Shown one piece after another: positions 1 to 8,179 of a stretch of DNA of 64,000 nucleotides. The position numbers and the translations under genes are program-made. The stretch is from Bradyrhizobium macuxiense (GTDB taxonomy: Bacteria > Pseudomonadota > Alphaproteobacteria > Rhizobiales > Xanthobacteraceae). Under the pieces are notes generated by a model, which was not told the DNA's origin, searched no databases, and saw only the letters and a program-made list of their open reading frames with translations. The first letter of the stretch is position 1, and the number at the start of each line of letters is the position of its first letter. The stretch covers positions 186,001-250,000 of the forward strand of contig NZ_VITY01000008.1 of assembly GCF_007993935.1 (NCBI RefSeq), written 5' to 3'.

Positions 1-1
1 C

Positions 2-496
2 CACGTCGTCGGCCTGTCGGGAATGCCCGCGTTGTTCGAAGAATTGGTGCGGCAGCCTGCGGGCCAGCCGGTGCCGGTCACAGGAGCCATCGACTATGAA
101 GTCAACCTCGCAAGCGGCGGACAAGCCAGCATGAGTGAAATGGATCGAATCGGCCGGCGATCGGTACTGGCCTGCCCCGATTGTCACGGCGTCATGTGGG
201 AAATCGACGAAGGCGAACTGATCCGCTATCGTTGCCACGTCGGTCACGCCTACACGGCTGAGCTCATGAGCCTCGCCCTCGACGACAATCTGCGGCGGGC
301 GCTGAGCAGCGCGTTGCGGGCACTCGATGAACGTATTGCGCTGGCCAGGAAGCTCGAGAGAGAGGCGAGTCTCGGCGGCCGAACTCAGAGCGCCAGGTCC
401 TGGGCCAGCAAGGTGCGTGAGTTCGAGCAGGAGGCAAAGGTCATCCGCGATTCGATCGGCCGTACCGACGAAATAGCTGCGCGTTTCGCCGAGTAA
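2..496 (+). CDS. CheB-type protein-glutamate methylesterase, C-terminal part (5' end outside window)
   Basis: The frame is open from the left edge, so the catalytic domain lies mostly outside the window. What is visible starts with the tail of the methylesterase domain (HVVGLSGMPALFEELVRQP), followed by a zinc-ribbon-like C-terminal module with a CPDC pair and an RCHVGH segment, then a helical, charged tail rich in Arg, Glu and Ala. This architecture is known from stand-alone CheB-like proteins in Bradyrhizobium that lack a receiver domain and often sit near stress or two-component genes instead of classical chemotaxis operons. The Met at 23 is internal and should not be taken as the start. 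The gene is followed after 77 bases by a Crp/Fnr regulator on the same strand. Family assignment is fairly sure; the cellular substrate is unknown. Confidence 0.7.
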   Translation, partial: HVVGLSGMPALFEELVRQPAGQPVPVTGAIDYEVNLASGGQASMSEMDRIGRRSVLACPDCHGVMWEIDEGELIRYRCHVGHAYTAELMSLALDDNLRRALSSALRALDERIALARKLEREASLGGRTQSARSWASKVREFEQEAKVIRDSIGRTDEIAARFAE

Positions 497-573
497 CGCC
501 GGCTCCAAGTGCAAGAAGGAGTCTTTCGGGTTCTACGGAATCATATCGGTGACCTCGGATCGGAGGGTTCGCC

Positions 574-1350
574 ATGTTTGACACAAGAGACAAATCATCG
601 ATGCCGCTGAGCCCTCCAGCGCTTCTGAGCAAGCTCGCAAGGCGGTTGATGCTATCGCCATCCGACCAAAAGGCCCTCCTGGCTGCCGCTTCACCGCCGC
701 GACACGTAGCCAAGGGCGATCATCTGATCGAGGAGGGCCAGAAGACCACATCATTGGTGATTCTTTGCAGCGGAATGGCTCGCTCTCTCAGAACGCTGGA
801 GGACGGAAGCCAACAGATTGTCGCGATCTTCGTCGCAGGAGAAGCGCTGAATCCGGGTGAGCTCATGTTTCCTCGTTCCCGCACGGCAATCTCCGCGCTC
901 ACTCCAGCGACCTCGTTACCGATTCCGCTCGAGAAGCTAAATCAGCTCGTTTCCGAACGGCCTACCATCGCGCGCGCATTGTGGTGGGAGACGGCTGCGC
1001 AAGCGGCGATCCAACAGGAGTGGATGGTCTGGCTTGGACGACGCTCCGCCTCGGTCAGATTGGCGCATTTATTGTGCGAAGTGTCTTACCGCCTGCAAGC
1101 TGGCGATCAAGACGCTAAGGATGCCTTCGATCTTCCGCTTACGCAGCATGAACTCGCCGACATCCTCGGACTTTCGACCGTCCATGTGAACCGAACCCTG
1201 CAAGTCCTGCGGAGTCGGAACTTGATCGAACTGAGCCGGAACCGGCTCACGATCAGGGACAAGGCCGGACTTTATGAGATCGCGGAGTTCGACATTCAAT
1301 ACCTAAGCGGACTGAAACAGCTCGACGCAGGGGAGAGCCAAAATGCCTAG
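574..1350 (+). CDS. Crp/Fnr family transcriptional regulator
   Basis: A 258-residue protein with an N-terminal cyclic-nucleotide-binding fold (about residues 30-130) and a C-terminal winged helix-turn-helix (about 185-225; LTQHELADILGLSTVHVNRT is the recognition region). No N-terminal cysteine cluster like that of oxygen-sensing FNR is present, so a bound small ligand or no ligand is more likely than an iron-sulfur cluster. The start at 574 is preceded by a good GGAGGG ribosome site; a second Met lies nine codons in. The stop overlaps the next gene by 8 bases, so the two are translationally coupled. Similar Crp/Fnr genes in Bradyrhizobium often accompany DUF6894 proteins in stress-related loci; the target genes cannot be read from the sequence. 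Confidence 0.88.
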   Translation: MFDTRDKSSMPLSPPALLSKLARRLMLSPSDQKALLAAASPPRHVAKGDHLIEEGQKTTSLVILCSGMARSLRTLEDGSQQIVAIFVAGEALNPGELMFPRSRTAISALTPATSLPIPLEKLNQLVSERPTIARALWWETAAQAAIQQEWMVWLGRRSASVRLAHLLCEVSYRLQAGDQDAKDAFDLPLTQHELADILGLSTVHVNRTLQVLRSRNLIELSRNRLTIRDKAGLYEIAEFDIQYLSGLKQLDAGESQNA

Positions 1351-1756
1351 GTTCTTTTTCAATCTGACCTCACACGGCAACGTCACGTTAGATGAAACCG
1401 GAACGGAGTTTCCGTCGCTTGAGGCTGCCTATTTCGACACCTGTCAGGCCATCCTGGACATCGCCTTCGAAAAGCTGCGCGCACGGCAAGATCCTGCAAC
1501 GGACAGTTTCGAGATCACCGACGAGCAGCGAAGCGTATTGATGCTGGTGCCGTTTTGCGAAGTGCTGTTGCCCGCGCTTGCAAAAGACAAGCCGGTGAGA
1601 CTGAAAACGATCCAGTTACTCGACAACTGCCGGGATCAGTTTGCGCGGAGCGCGGCATTGCAGGCCGATATGCGCGCGGAATTCGAACAGGCGAGAAAGA
1701 CATTCAGTGACATTCGCGCGAATCTGGCGCGCATTGCCTCTCACACATCCGGGTAG
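1343..1756 (+). CDS. DUF6894 family protein
   Basis: A 137-residue protein that opens with MPRFFFNLTSHGN followed by LDETGTEFPSLEAA, the hallmark of the DUF6894 family (typically short rhizobial proteins starting MPRFFF/Y with a conserved D-x-x-G-x-E/x-F pattern). Function is unknown. The domain usually spans about 70 residues; here a helical extension (residues 85-137, rich in Arg, Ala, Asp and Phe) follows. The start codon lies inside the end of the upstream Crp/Fnr gene, 8-base overlap, so coexpression is likely. No membrane segment or signal peptide is visible. Confidence 0.7.
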   Translation: MPRFFFNLTSHGNVTLDETGTEFPSLEAAYFDTCQAILDIAFEKLRARQDPATDSFEITDEQRSVLMLVPFCEVLLPALAKDKPVRLKTIQLLDNCRDQFARSAALQADMRAEFEQARKTFSDIRANLARIASHTSG

Positions 1757-1869
1757 AGCCGGCACGTGGTCCAGCTGCATTGCAATGTTTGGCTGCGTGT
1801 CAGCGGATTTAACAGGCGGCGGCGTCCAGCGGCGACCCGCCGGACAAGCCTGCGTGCGGTAACGCCCGC

Positions 1870-2871
1870 TTACTCGACGCCGGCTTCCTGCGGCGTGAAT
1901 TCGTAGACCGACGAGCAGAACTCGCAGGTCACGACGACCTTGCCGTCCTTGACCATCTCGGCGCGATCGTTCGGCGCAAAGCTCTTCAGCATCGACGACA
2001 CCGCGTCGCGCGAGCAGGAGCACTGCGCGCGCAGCGGTTGCGGATTGAAGACGCGGACGCCGCGTTCGTGGAACAGGCGGTACAACAGCCGCTCGCCTGA
2101 GAGATCGGGATCGATCAGCTCGACGTCCTCGACGGTTGAGATCAGCGACTGTCCCTCGACCCAGGCGTCGTCGTCAGGCACGGAGTGCGTGACCGTGCCC
2201 TCGGGCGCATCGCCGGGGTGCAGATCGGCCTGCTTGGCGCGCTCGGGCGCCTTGGGCAGGAATTGCAGCAGGATGCCGCCGGCGCGCCAGTGCAGCTTGC
2301 CGCCTTCGCCGCCGCGCATCTCCTCGCCGACCGCAAGCCGCACCCGCGTCGGGATCTGTTCCGAGCGCAGGAAATATTCGTGAGCCGCCTCTTCCAGGCC
2401 GCCGCCATCAAGCGCCACCAGGCCCTGGTAGCGGCTGGTGTTCGAGCCCTGGTCGATGGTCATCGCAAGGTGGCCCTTGCCGAGCAGCTCGCCCGAGGTC
2501 TGCCCCGGCTTGAGCTGCGCCGCGTCATAGCGCGCATAGGCGCGCAGCCGGTCGGGCGCCTGGAAATCGACGATCAGCAGCGAGACCGGGCCTTCGGTCC
2601 GGGTCTGCAGGATGAAGCGGCCTTCGAACTTGACGGTTGAGCCGAGCAGCGTGGTCAGCACTATGGCCTCGCCGAGCAGCTTGCCGACTGCCGGCGGGTA
2701 ATCGTGCTTGTGCAGGATCTCGTCGAGCGCGGGGCCGAGCCGGGTCAGCCGGCCGCGCAAATCCAGCGCGCCGACCTCGAAGGCCAGCACGGCATCGTCG
2801 ACAGGAACCGCTGACGGCGCGCGAACCGGCGCCTCGGTCGTGATTTTGATGTCGGGGGATTGTGAAACCAT
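1870..2871 (-). CDS. hslO: Hsp33 redox-regulated molecular chaperone
   Basis: A 333-residue cytoplasmic holdase that binds unfolding proteins under oxidative stress. The C-terminal zinc centre is intact: CSC at residues 284-286 and CEFC at 316-319, the four cysteines that hold zinc in the reduced, inactive form and make disulfides on oxidation. The body contains the expected Hsp33 segments (for example GKGHLAMTIDQG and the EYFLRSEQIPTR stretch). It lies downstream of argD and argF on the same strand, separated from argF by a palindromic repeat, an order seen in related Rhizobiales. The N-terminal 20 residues are rich in Ala, Pro and Val and are probably a flexible leader. Confidence 0.95.
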   Translation of the reverse strand: MVSQSPDIKITTEAPVRAPSAVPVDDAVLAFEVGALDLRGRLTRLGPALDEILHKHDYPPAVGKLLGEAIVLTTLLGSTVKFEGRFILQTRTEGPVSLLIVDFQAPDRLRAYARYDAAQLKPGQTSGELLGKGHLAMTIDQGSNTSRYQGLVALDGGGLEEAAHEYFLRSEQIPTRVRLAVGEEMRGGEGGKLHWRAGGILLQFLPKAPERAKQADLHPGDAPEGTVTHSVPDDDAWVEGQSLISTVEDVELIDPDLSGERLLYRLFHERGVRVFNPQPLRAQCSCSRDAVSSMLKSFAPNDRAEMVKDGKVVVTCEFCSSVYEFTPQEAGVE

Positions 2872-2930
2872 GGCGCTCTATCTGGGGTCTCGGACCGTGA
2901 AATAAAGGGGTTCACTACAACGCATATCTC

Positions 2931-3053
2931 CGTCGTCCCTGCGAAAGCAGGGACCCATAACCACCGTTGTCGGTTGCTGCGCCAAGCTGGGGCCCCAGCC
3001 GTTTACAACAAGGACCAACGGTGGTTATGGGTCCCGGCTTTCGCCGGGACGAC
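2931..3053. repeat. Palindromic intergenic repeat, GTCCC/GGGAC family (copy 1)
   Basis: Outer arms CGTCGTCCCTGCGAAAGCAG and its near complement (tttcgccgggacgacag) bracket an inner pair built on 'ataaccaccgttg' and 'caacggtggttatg'. It can fold into a long imperfect hairpin between argF and hslO. Related copies occur at 25373-25494 and 40036-40178. Confidence 0.85.
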
Positions 3054-3068
3054 AGCGTTGAAGCGGCG

Positions 3069-3995
3069 CTACGCGACTTCGTTAAAGCACCAGGCCAGAA
3101 TGCCCTTCTGCGCATGCAGGCGGTTTTCCGCCTCGTCGAACACCACGGATTGCGGCCCGTCGATCACCTCGTCGGTGACCTCCTCGCCGCGATGCGCGGG
3201 CAGGCAGTGCATGAACAGCGCGTCCGGCTTGGCGAGCGACATCAGCTTGGCATTGACCTGATAGGGCTGCAGCACGTTGTGGCGGTGCTCGCCCTCCTTG
3301 TCGCCCATCGACACCCAGGTGTCGGTGACGACGCAGTCGGCGCCGCGCACGGCGGCTTCCGGGTCGGTGCCGAGCACGATCGGCGCGCCGGTCGCCTTGA
3401 TCCAGTCGCGCATCGGCTTCTTCGGCGAAAGCTCCGGGGGGGTCGCGACATTGAGCTGGAACTTGAACCGCTCGGCGGCGTGCGCCCAGGAGGCCAGCAC
3501 GTTGTTGTCGTCGCCGGTCCAGGCCACGGTCTTGCCCGCGATCGAGCCGCGATTTTCCTCATAGGTCATGAGGTCGGCCATCACCTGGCAGGGATGCGAA
3601 CGCCGGGTCAGGCCGTTGATGACCGGCACCGTGGCGTGCGCGGCGAGTTCGAGCAGCGCGTCATGGTTGAGGATGCGGATCATGATCGCATCGACATAGC
3701 GCGACAGCACGCGCGCGGTGTCGGCGATGGTCTCGCCGCGGCCGAGTTGCATCTCGGCGCCGGTCAGCATGATGGATTCACCGCCGAGCTGGCGCATGCC
3801 GACGTCGAACGACACCCTGGTGCGGGTCGACGGGCGCTCGAAGATCATCGCCAGCGTCTTGCCCTCGAGCGGCTTCCGGCCCTTCTCATGCGCCTTCAGC
3901 TTCGCCTTCATGGCGGCTCCGGCGGAGAGCATGTTGCGCAACTCGCCGAGCGGCAGCTCGTTGATGTCGAGGAAGTGACGGACCGGCTTGCTCAT
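3069..3995 (-). CDS. argF: Ornithine carbamoyltransferase
   Basis: A 308-residue enzyme that makes citrulline from ornithine and carbamoyl phosphate in arginine biosynthesis. The carbamoyl-phosphate loop STRT is at residues 56-59, HPCQ at 134-137 and the ornithine-binding HCLPAHRG at 263-270, all intact. Its ATG overlaps the argD stop codon by one base (TAATG), so argD and argF form one translationally coupled unit that converts N-acetylglutamate semialdehyde towards citrulline. A palindromic repeat follows and may end or stabilise the transcript before hslO. Confidence 0.97.
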   Translation of the reverse strand: MSKPVRHFLDINELPLGELRNMLSAGAAMKAKLKAHEKGRKPLEGKTLAMIFERPSTRTRVSFDVGMRQLGGESIMLTGAEMQLGRGETIADTARVLSRYVDAIMIRILNHDALLELAAHATVPVINGLTRRSHPCQVMADLMTYEENRGSIAGKTVAWTGDDNNVLASWAHAAERFKFQLNVATPPELSPKKPMRDWIKATGAPIVLGTDPEAAVRGADCVVTDTWVSMGDKEGEHRHNVLQPYQVNAKLMSLAKPDALFMHCLPAHRGEEVTDEVIDGPQSVVFDEAENRLHAQKGILAWCFNEVA

Positions 3996-5200
3996 TATCC
4001 GGCCTTCCTCGGCTGTGCCGCCGACAATGTCGCGCAGGCGCGCTCGAGCGAGGTGATCGACTGGTCGATCTCGGCCTCGGTCACGATCAACGGCGCGAGG
4101 AACCGCACCACGTTGTCGCCGGCGCCGACGGTGAGCAGCTTCTCGTTGCGCAGCGCCGCGATCAAATCGCCCGACGGCACCACGGCCTTGACGCCGATCA
4201 ACAGGCCCTCGCCGCGCACCTCCGACAGCACGCCGGGATAGCGGTCGACGACGGAGGCGAGCTTCTGCTTGAGCAGCAGCGACATCTTCTGCACGTGCTC
4301 GAAGAAACCGGGCTTGAGCATGACGTCGAGCACGGCATTGGCCGCGGCGACTGCGAGCGGATTGCCGCCGAAGGTCGAGCCGTGCGAGCCCGGCGCCATG
4401 CCGGCCGCGGCCTGCGCGGTCGCCAGCACCGCGCCGATCGGGAATCCGCCGCCGAGCGCCTTGGCCAGCGACATCACATCCGGCGTCACACCCGTGCGCT
4501 TGTAGGCGAACAGGTCGCCGGTGCGTCCCATGCCGGTCTGCACCTCGTCGAATGCGAGCAACAGGCCATGCTCGTCACACAGCGCGCGCAATGCCTTGAA
4601 GAATGCCTGCGGCGCGCCTCGCACGCCGCCCTCGCCCTGCACCGGCTCGATCAGGATGCCGGCGGTGTGCGGGCCGATCGCCTTCTTCACCGCCTCGATG
4701 TCGCCGTGCGGCACCTGGTCGAAGCCGTCCATCGGCGGGCCGAAGCCCTCGAGATATTTCGCCGAGCCGGTCGCAGCCAGCGTACCCAACGTGCGGCCGT
4801 GGAACGCGCCTTCGAAGGTGATGATGCGGTAGCGCTCGCCATGGCCCTTGGAGAAATGATGGTGACGGACCAGTTTGATCACGCCTTCCATCGCTTCCGC
4901 GCCGGAATTGCAGAAGAACACGAAGTCGGCGAAGCTCTGCTCGCACAGCCGCGCGGCGAGCACCTCGCCGTCCGGGCTCTTGAACAGGTTCGACATGTGC
5001 CAGAGCTTGGTCGCCTGTTCCTGCAGCGCCTTGACCAGATGCGGATGCGCATGCCCGAGCGCGTTCACCGCAACCCCCGAGGTGAAATCGAGATAGCGGT
5101 CGCCGTTGGTTGCGATCAGCCAGGCGCCCTCACCGCGCTCGAAGCCGAGATCGACCCTGGCGAAGACGGGGAGCAGATGCGACGAGGCGTTGTTGGTCAT
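3995..5200 (-). CDS. argD: Acetylornithine aminotransferase
   Basis: PLP-dependent class III aminotransferase of 401 residues that converts N-acetylglutamate 5-semialdehyde and glutamate to N2-acetylornithine and 2-oxoglutarate. It probably also serves as succinyldiaminopimelate aminotransferase, as in other bacteria. The Schiff-base lysine is K247 in SLAKALGGG, with DEVQ at 218-221 and the NSGAEA phosphate-binding segment near residue 98. The start at 5200 (MTNNASSHLLPVF) matches the family; the frame is open further upstream but that extension is Arg-rich and has no homology-like character. It is the first gene of the argD-argF unit, divergent from gcrA. Confidence 0.95.
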   Translation of the reverse strand: MTNNASSHLLPVFARVDLGFERGEGAWLIATNGDRYLDFTSGVAVNALGHAHPHLVKALQEQATKLWHMSNLFKSPDGEVLAARLCEQSFADFVFFCNSGAEAMEGVIKLVRHHHFSKGHGERYRIITFEGAFHGRTLGTLAATGSAKYLEGFGPPMDGFDQVPHGDIEAVKKAIGPHTAGILIEPVQGEGGVRGAPQAFFKALRALCDEHGLLLAFDEVQTGMGRTGDLFAYKRTGVTPDVMSLAKALGGGFPIGAVLATAQAAAGMAPGSHGSTFGGNPLAVAAANAVLDVMLKPGFFEHVQKMSLLLKQKLASVVDRYPGVLSEVRGEGLLIGVKAVVPSGDLIAALRNEKLLTVGAGDNVVRFLAPLIVTEAEIDQSITSLERACATLSAAQPRKAG

Positions 5201-5698
5201 GGCGTTCACTGCCGGTTTGAGGCCGACAATTGCCGCGCGCATTGACGCCAGCGCAGCAACGGCCAGCTTCGGAAAACAAAACGGCCGCCTTTGCGGGCGG
5301 CACGTGGGCAACATTCTATGCTGCGGCGGGACCGTGTCAATCGCCAGGAGCCGCCCTTTTGCCTGCCTTCCTGCAATGCGCAGCGAGCGCAATCCGGAGC
5401 ATTCCGGTGCGGTGGAAAAGCCTCATTGCAATGCCTAACTGTGTGGGAACATGTGGACGCACGGCCGCGGACTCTTGCGCCAGAGTCACGCCATATTGTA
5501 GCGTTTGGCCTGTCGGGTACGACATCTCGTGCGGCAGTACTGGACCCTCTAAGTAGCCTTTGTGTCTCGCGTAAACGTTCGGGCGCAACACCGTGCCCGG
5601 CGAGGGCTAAGGGATTCTGGCCGCAGGGATATTTGTCCAGATTTGGCTCGCAGCGCCGCTCCAATGACTGGCCGGCGCCATGCGAAAGGAAGAATGCG
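5201..5698. other. Divergent intergenic region between argD and gcrA
   Basis: About 500 bases without a convincing gene. The frames that cross it are antisense or Arg-rich and have no recognisable domain. It should carry the promoters of argD (leftward) and gcrA (rightward). The last 230 bases contain three GANTC sites. No clear riboswitch or arginine-repressor box was recognised. Confidence 0.6.
5470..5617. promoter_or_regulatory. GANTC (CcrM methylation) sites upstream of gcrA
   Basis: GACTC at 5470-5474, GAGTC at 5483-5487 and GATTC at 5613-5617 lie within 230 bases of the gcrA start, and another GAGTC is at 5753-5757 inside the gene. GANTC is the CcrM methyltransferase site of alphaproteobacteria, and GcrA is known to act with methylated GANTC promoters. 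Confidence 0.5.
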
Positions 5699-6211
5699 AT
5701 GACGGTATTGACCTGGTCCGACGATCGCGTCGAGCAGCTGAAGAAGCTCTGGGAGTCTGGCCTCTCGGCCAGCCAGATCGCAGCGGAACTTGGCAATGTG
5801 ACGCGAAACGCCGTGATCGGCAAAGTGCACCGGCTCGGCCTCTCCGGCCGCGCCAAGGCCCCCTCCACGGCTGCGCCGCGGCAGCGCAAGGCCCGTCCCG
5901 CCCAGCACATGATGCGGGTGGCGCGCCCGGTCTCGCGCGGCAACACCGCGCTCGCGCACGCCTTCGAGGTCGAGATGGAGCCCGATCCGATCTCCTACGA
6001 CAACGTGGTGCCGATGAGCCAGCGGCTGTCGCTGCTCGAGCTCAACGAAGCCACTTGCCACTGGCCGGTCGGCGATCCCTCGAGCCCGGAATTCTTCTTC
6101 TGCGGCGGCAAGGCGCTCGCCGGGCTGCCCTATTGCGCGCATCACTCGCGCGTCGCCTACCAGCCCGCCGCCGATCGGCGCCGGCCGTCGGCGAAGCCAC
6201 AGATCAAGTAA
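5699..6211 (+). CDS. gcrA: GcrA cell-cycle regulator
   Basis: A 170-residue sigma70-associated regulator of alphaproteobacterial cell-cycle genes. The N-terminal DNA-binding segment (MTVLTWSDDRVEQLKKLWESG... then SASQIAAELGNVTRNAVIGK, residues 1-45) is the GcrA helix-turn-helix signature. The C-terminal half holds the conserved LLELNEATCHWPVGDP region and a CGG-x8-YCAHH motif that contacts sigma70 domain 2 in Caulobacter. The start at 5699 has an AAAGGAAGA ribosome site; the frame is open upstream but that part is not GcrA-like. A strong rho-independent terminator follows at 6244-6271, so it is monocistronic. Confidence 0.96.
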   Translation: MTVLTWSDDRVEQLKKLWESGLSASQIAAELGNVTRNAVIGKVHRLGLSGRAKAPSTAAPRQRKARPAQHMMRVARPVSRGNTALAHAFEVEMEPDPISYDNVVPMSQRLSLLELNEATCHWPVGDPSSPEFFFCGGKALAGLPYCAHHSRVAYQPAADRRRPSAKPQIK

Positions 6212-6243
6212 GCACTCGGGAAACTAGCCTGGACTGCAAAAAC

Positions 6244-6271
6244 AAATCCCCGCGCAAGCGGGGATTTTTTT
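6244..6271 (+). terminator. Rho-independent terminator of gcrA
   Basis: Ten-base perfect stem (AAATCCCCGC and GCGGGGATTT) with a GCAA tetraloop, followed by a run of T, 33 bases after the gcrA stop. Confidence 0.92.
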
Positions 6272-6328
6272 GTGTGAGATCGTAGTCCGATGGAGCGCAG
6301 CGCACGACGTGAGGTGAGCACGCACGTC

Positions 6329-6512
6329 GGGCTCCCTCCCCCCTTGCGGGGGAGGGTTGGGGAGAGGGGTGCCGCTTGCTCCGCTGATTATCGATCGCGA
6401 AGAATGCACCGTCGGTTCGGGTTGAGAGGATGTCGCTACACGTCTCGCGCCACAGCCCGAGGCTCACCCCTCTCCCCACCCTCCCCCGCAAGGGGGGAGG
6501 GAGCCCGAGAGT
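6329..6512. repeat. Palindromic repeat, CCCTCCCCC...GGGGGAGGG family (copy 1, inverted pair)
   Basis: Two oppositely oriented units (CTCCCTCCCCCCTTGCGGGG with GGTTGGGGAGAGGGGT, and its complement near 6466-6510) flank about 90 bases. Each unit is a small hairpin with a TTGC tip, and the pair can also fold together. It fills most of the 400-base gap between gcrA and phoB; nothing else was seen there. Confidence 0.9.
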
Positions 6513-6610
6513 GTGCTCACCTCACGTGATGACCAAACCAATTCACGTCACCAGCCGCGGCTTTATGGCTCGTCTTGACGATGCAGTGACAGTCACGCGC
6601 CGCACGCGCG

Positions 6611-7321
6611 TTACGGCTGCGGCTCAGCCTTGGCAAAGCGGTCGTCGAGCGCGTAGCCGGCGCCGCGCACGGTGCGGATCGGATCCTGCTCGCGGCCCGG
6701 ATTGAGCAGCTTGCGGAGGCGGCCGATGTGCACGTCGACGGTGCGCTCATCGATGTAGATGTCGCGGCCCCAGACGCTGTCGAGCAGCTGCTCGCGGCTG
6801 AACACGCGGCCGGGATGCTCGAGGAAGAATTCGAGCAGGCGATATTCGGTCGGCCCGAGATCGATCGGGCGGCCCGAGCGCGCCACGCGGCGCTTCTCGC
6901 GGTCGAGCTCGATGTCGCCATAGGTCAGCACGGTCGCAAGCCGCTCCGGGCTCGCGCGGCGCAACAGGCCCTTCACCCGTGCCAGCAATTCGGGCACCGA
7001 GAATGGCTTGACGATGTAATCGTCGGCGCCGGTGGCAAGCCCGCGCACGCGCTCGCTCTCCTCGCCGCGCGCGGTCAGCATGATGATCGGAAGCTGCTTG
7101 GTCTCGGGCCGCGCCCGCAGACGGCGGCACAGTTCGATGCCGGACAGGCCCGGCAGCATCCAGTCCAGCACCACGAGGTCGGGAACGCGCTCCTTCAGCC
7201 GAGTATCGGCATCGTCGCCGCGCCCCACGGTTTCGACATCGTAGCCTTCCGCATCGAGGTTATAGCGCAACAACGTCGTCAGCGCTTCCTCGTCTTCGAC
7301 TACCAGAATGCGTGCGCTCAT
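6611..7321 (-). CDS. phoB: Phosphate regulon response regulator PhoB
   Basis: A 236-residue OmpR/PhoB-class regulator. The receiver domain has the acidic pocket (E9, D10), phosphoacceptor D53, T83 and K105; the C-terminal winged helix (about residues 130-228) includes the GPTEYRLLEFF and RTVDVHIGRLRKLL segments that bind Pho boxes. It is the last gene of the phoR-pst-phoU-phoB block and, when phosphorylated by PhoR during phosphate starvation, should activate the Pho box before pstS. The gap to phoU is 130 bases. Confidence 0.96.
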   Translation of the reverse strand: MSARILVVEDEEALTTLLRYNLDAEGYDVETVGRGDDADTRLKERVPDLVVLDWMLPGLSGIELCRRLRARPETKQLPIIMLTARGEESERVRGLATGADDYIVKPFSVPELLARVKGLLRRASPERLATVLTYGDIELDREKRRVARSGRPIDLGPTEYRLLEFFLEHPGRVFSREQLLDSVWGRDIYIDERTVDVHIGRLRKLLNPGREQDPIRTVRGAGYALDDRFAKAEPQP

Positions 7322-7451
7322 CGGTTTAAGTTCTTTCTCTGTGGTGATCCGTTGCCCAGACGCAAACCGAAACGCTTACTTTCCTGAGCACAATCCCCGC
7401 GGAAGCGACTTGTCGGGAAGACAATCCGGCTCCGCGCTTGCGGATCATGTT

Positions 7452-8168
7452 CTAGGTACCCGGCACCGTGGTGGCAAAAGTCGTCATGTCGCCCTTCGGG
7501 CGCTTGTCCGTGATCTGCTGACCCTCGATCATGTAGAACACCGTCTCGGCGATGTTGGTGGCGTGATCGCCGATCCGCTCGATGTTCTTGGCGCAGAACA
7601 TCAGATGGATGCAGAACGAGATGTTGCGCGGATCCTCCATCATGTAGGTGAGCAGCTCGCGGAACAGCGAGGTGCAGATCGCGTCGACTTCCTCGTCGCC
7701 CTTCCAGACGTTCATCGCCGCCGGCAGATCGTGCGCGGCATAGGCGTCGAGCACCGACTTGACCTGCGACAGCACGAGGTCGGTCATGTGCTCCAGGCCG
7801 CGGATCAGCTTCAGCGGCTGGAAATCGCTTTCCAGCGCCGCGACGCGCTTGCCCATGTTCTTGGCGAGATCGCCGATCCGCTCGAGGTCGGTGGCGACGC
7901 GCATCGCGCTGACGATTTCACGCAGGTCGATCGCCATCGGCTGGCGGCGCGCGATCGTCAGCACCGCGCGCTCTTCGATGACGCGCTGCAGATTGTCGAT
8001 CTCGATGTCGGCGGCGACCACGCGCTTGCCGAGCGCGACGTCGCGACGGATCAGCGCATCGACCGACTCGGTAATCATCCGCTCGACGAGGCCGCCCATC
8101 TCGGCGACCAGGCGGGTCAACTCCTGCAGGTCGCTGTCGAATGCCTTGGCGGTATGTTCAGAAGCCAT
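7452..8168 (-). CDS. phoU: Phosphate signalling accessory protein PhoU
   Basis: A 238-residue all-helical protein with two PhoU repeats, each with the E/D-x3-D metal-binding pattern (ERIGDLAKN and ERIGDHATNIAE). It links the Pst transporter to PhoR so that signalling is off when phosphate is plentiful. The start at 8168 (MASEHTAKAFDSDLQ) fits the family; the frame is open upstream, but there it lies antisense-like over pstB coding sequence. It sits 11 bases after pstB, clearly cotranscribed. Confidence 0.95.
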   Translation of the reverse strand: MASEHTAKAFDSDLQELTRLVAEMGGLVERMITESVDALIRRDVALGKRVVAADIEIDNLQRVIEERAVLTIARRQPMAIDLREIVSAMRVATDLERIGDLAKNMGKRVAALESDFQPLKLIRGLEHMTDLVLSQVKSVLDAYAAHDLPAAMNVWKGDEEVDAICTSLFRELLTYMMEDPRNISFCIHLMFCAKNIERIGDHATNIAETVFYMIEGQQITDKRPKGDMTTFATTVPGT

Positions 8169-8179
8169 CGTCCCTCTCC

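Noticed and set aside
23..496. CheB-like fragment as a complete small zinc-ribbon protein starting at 23
   Set aside because: The frame is open to the left edge and the preceding residues continue the methylesterase domain.
2967..4241. Long plus-strand frame opposite argF and argD
   Set aside because: It is rich in His, Arg, Ala and Gly with no domain and lies exactly antisense to well-conserved genes; a typical GC-codon artefact.
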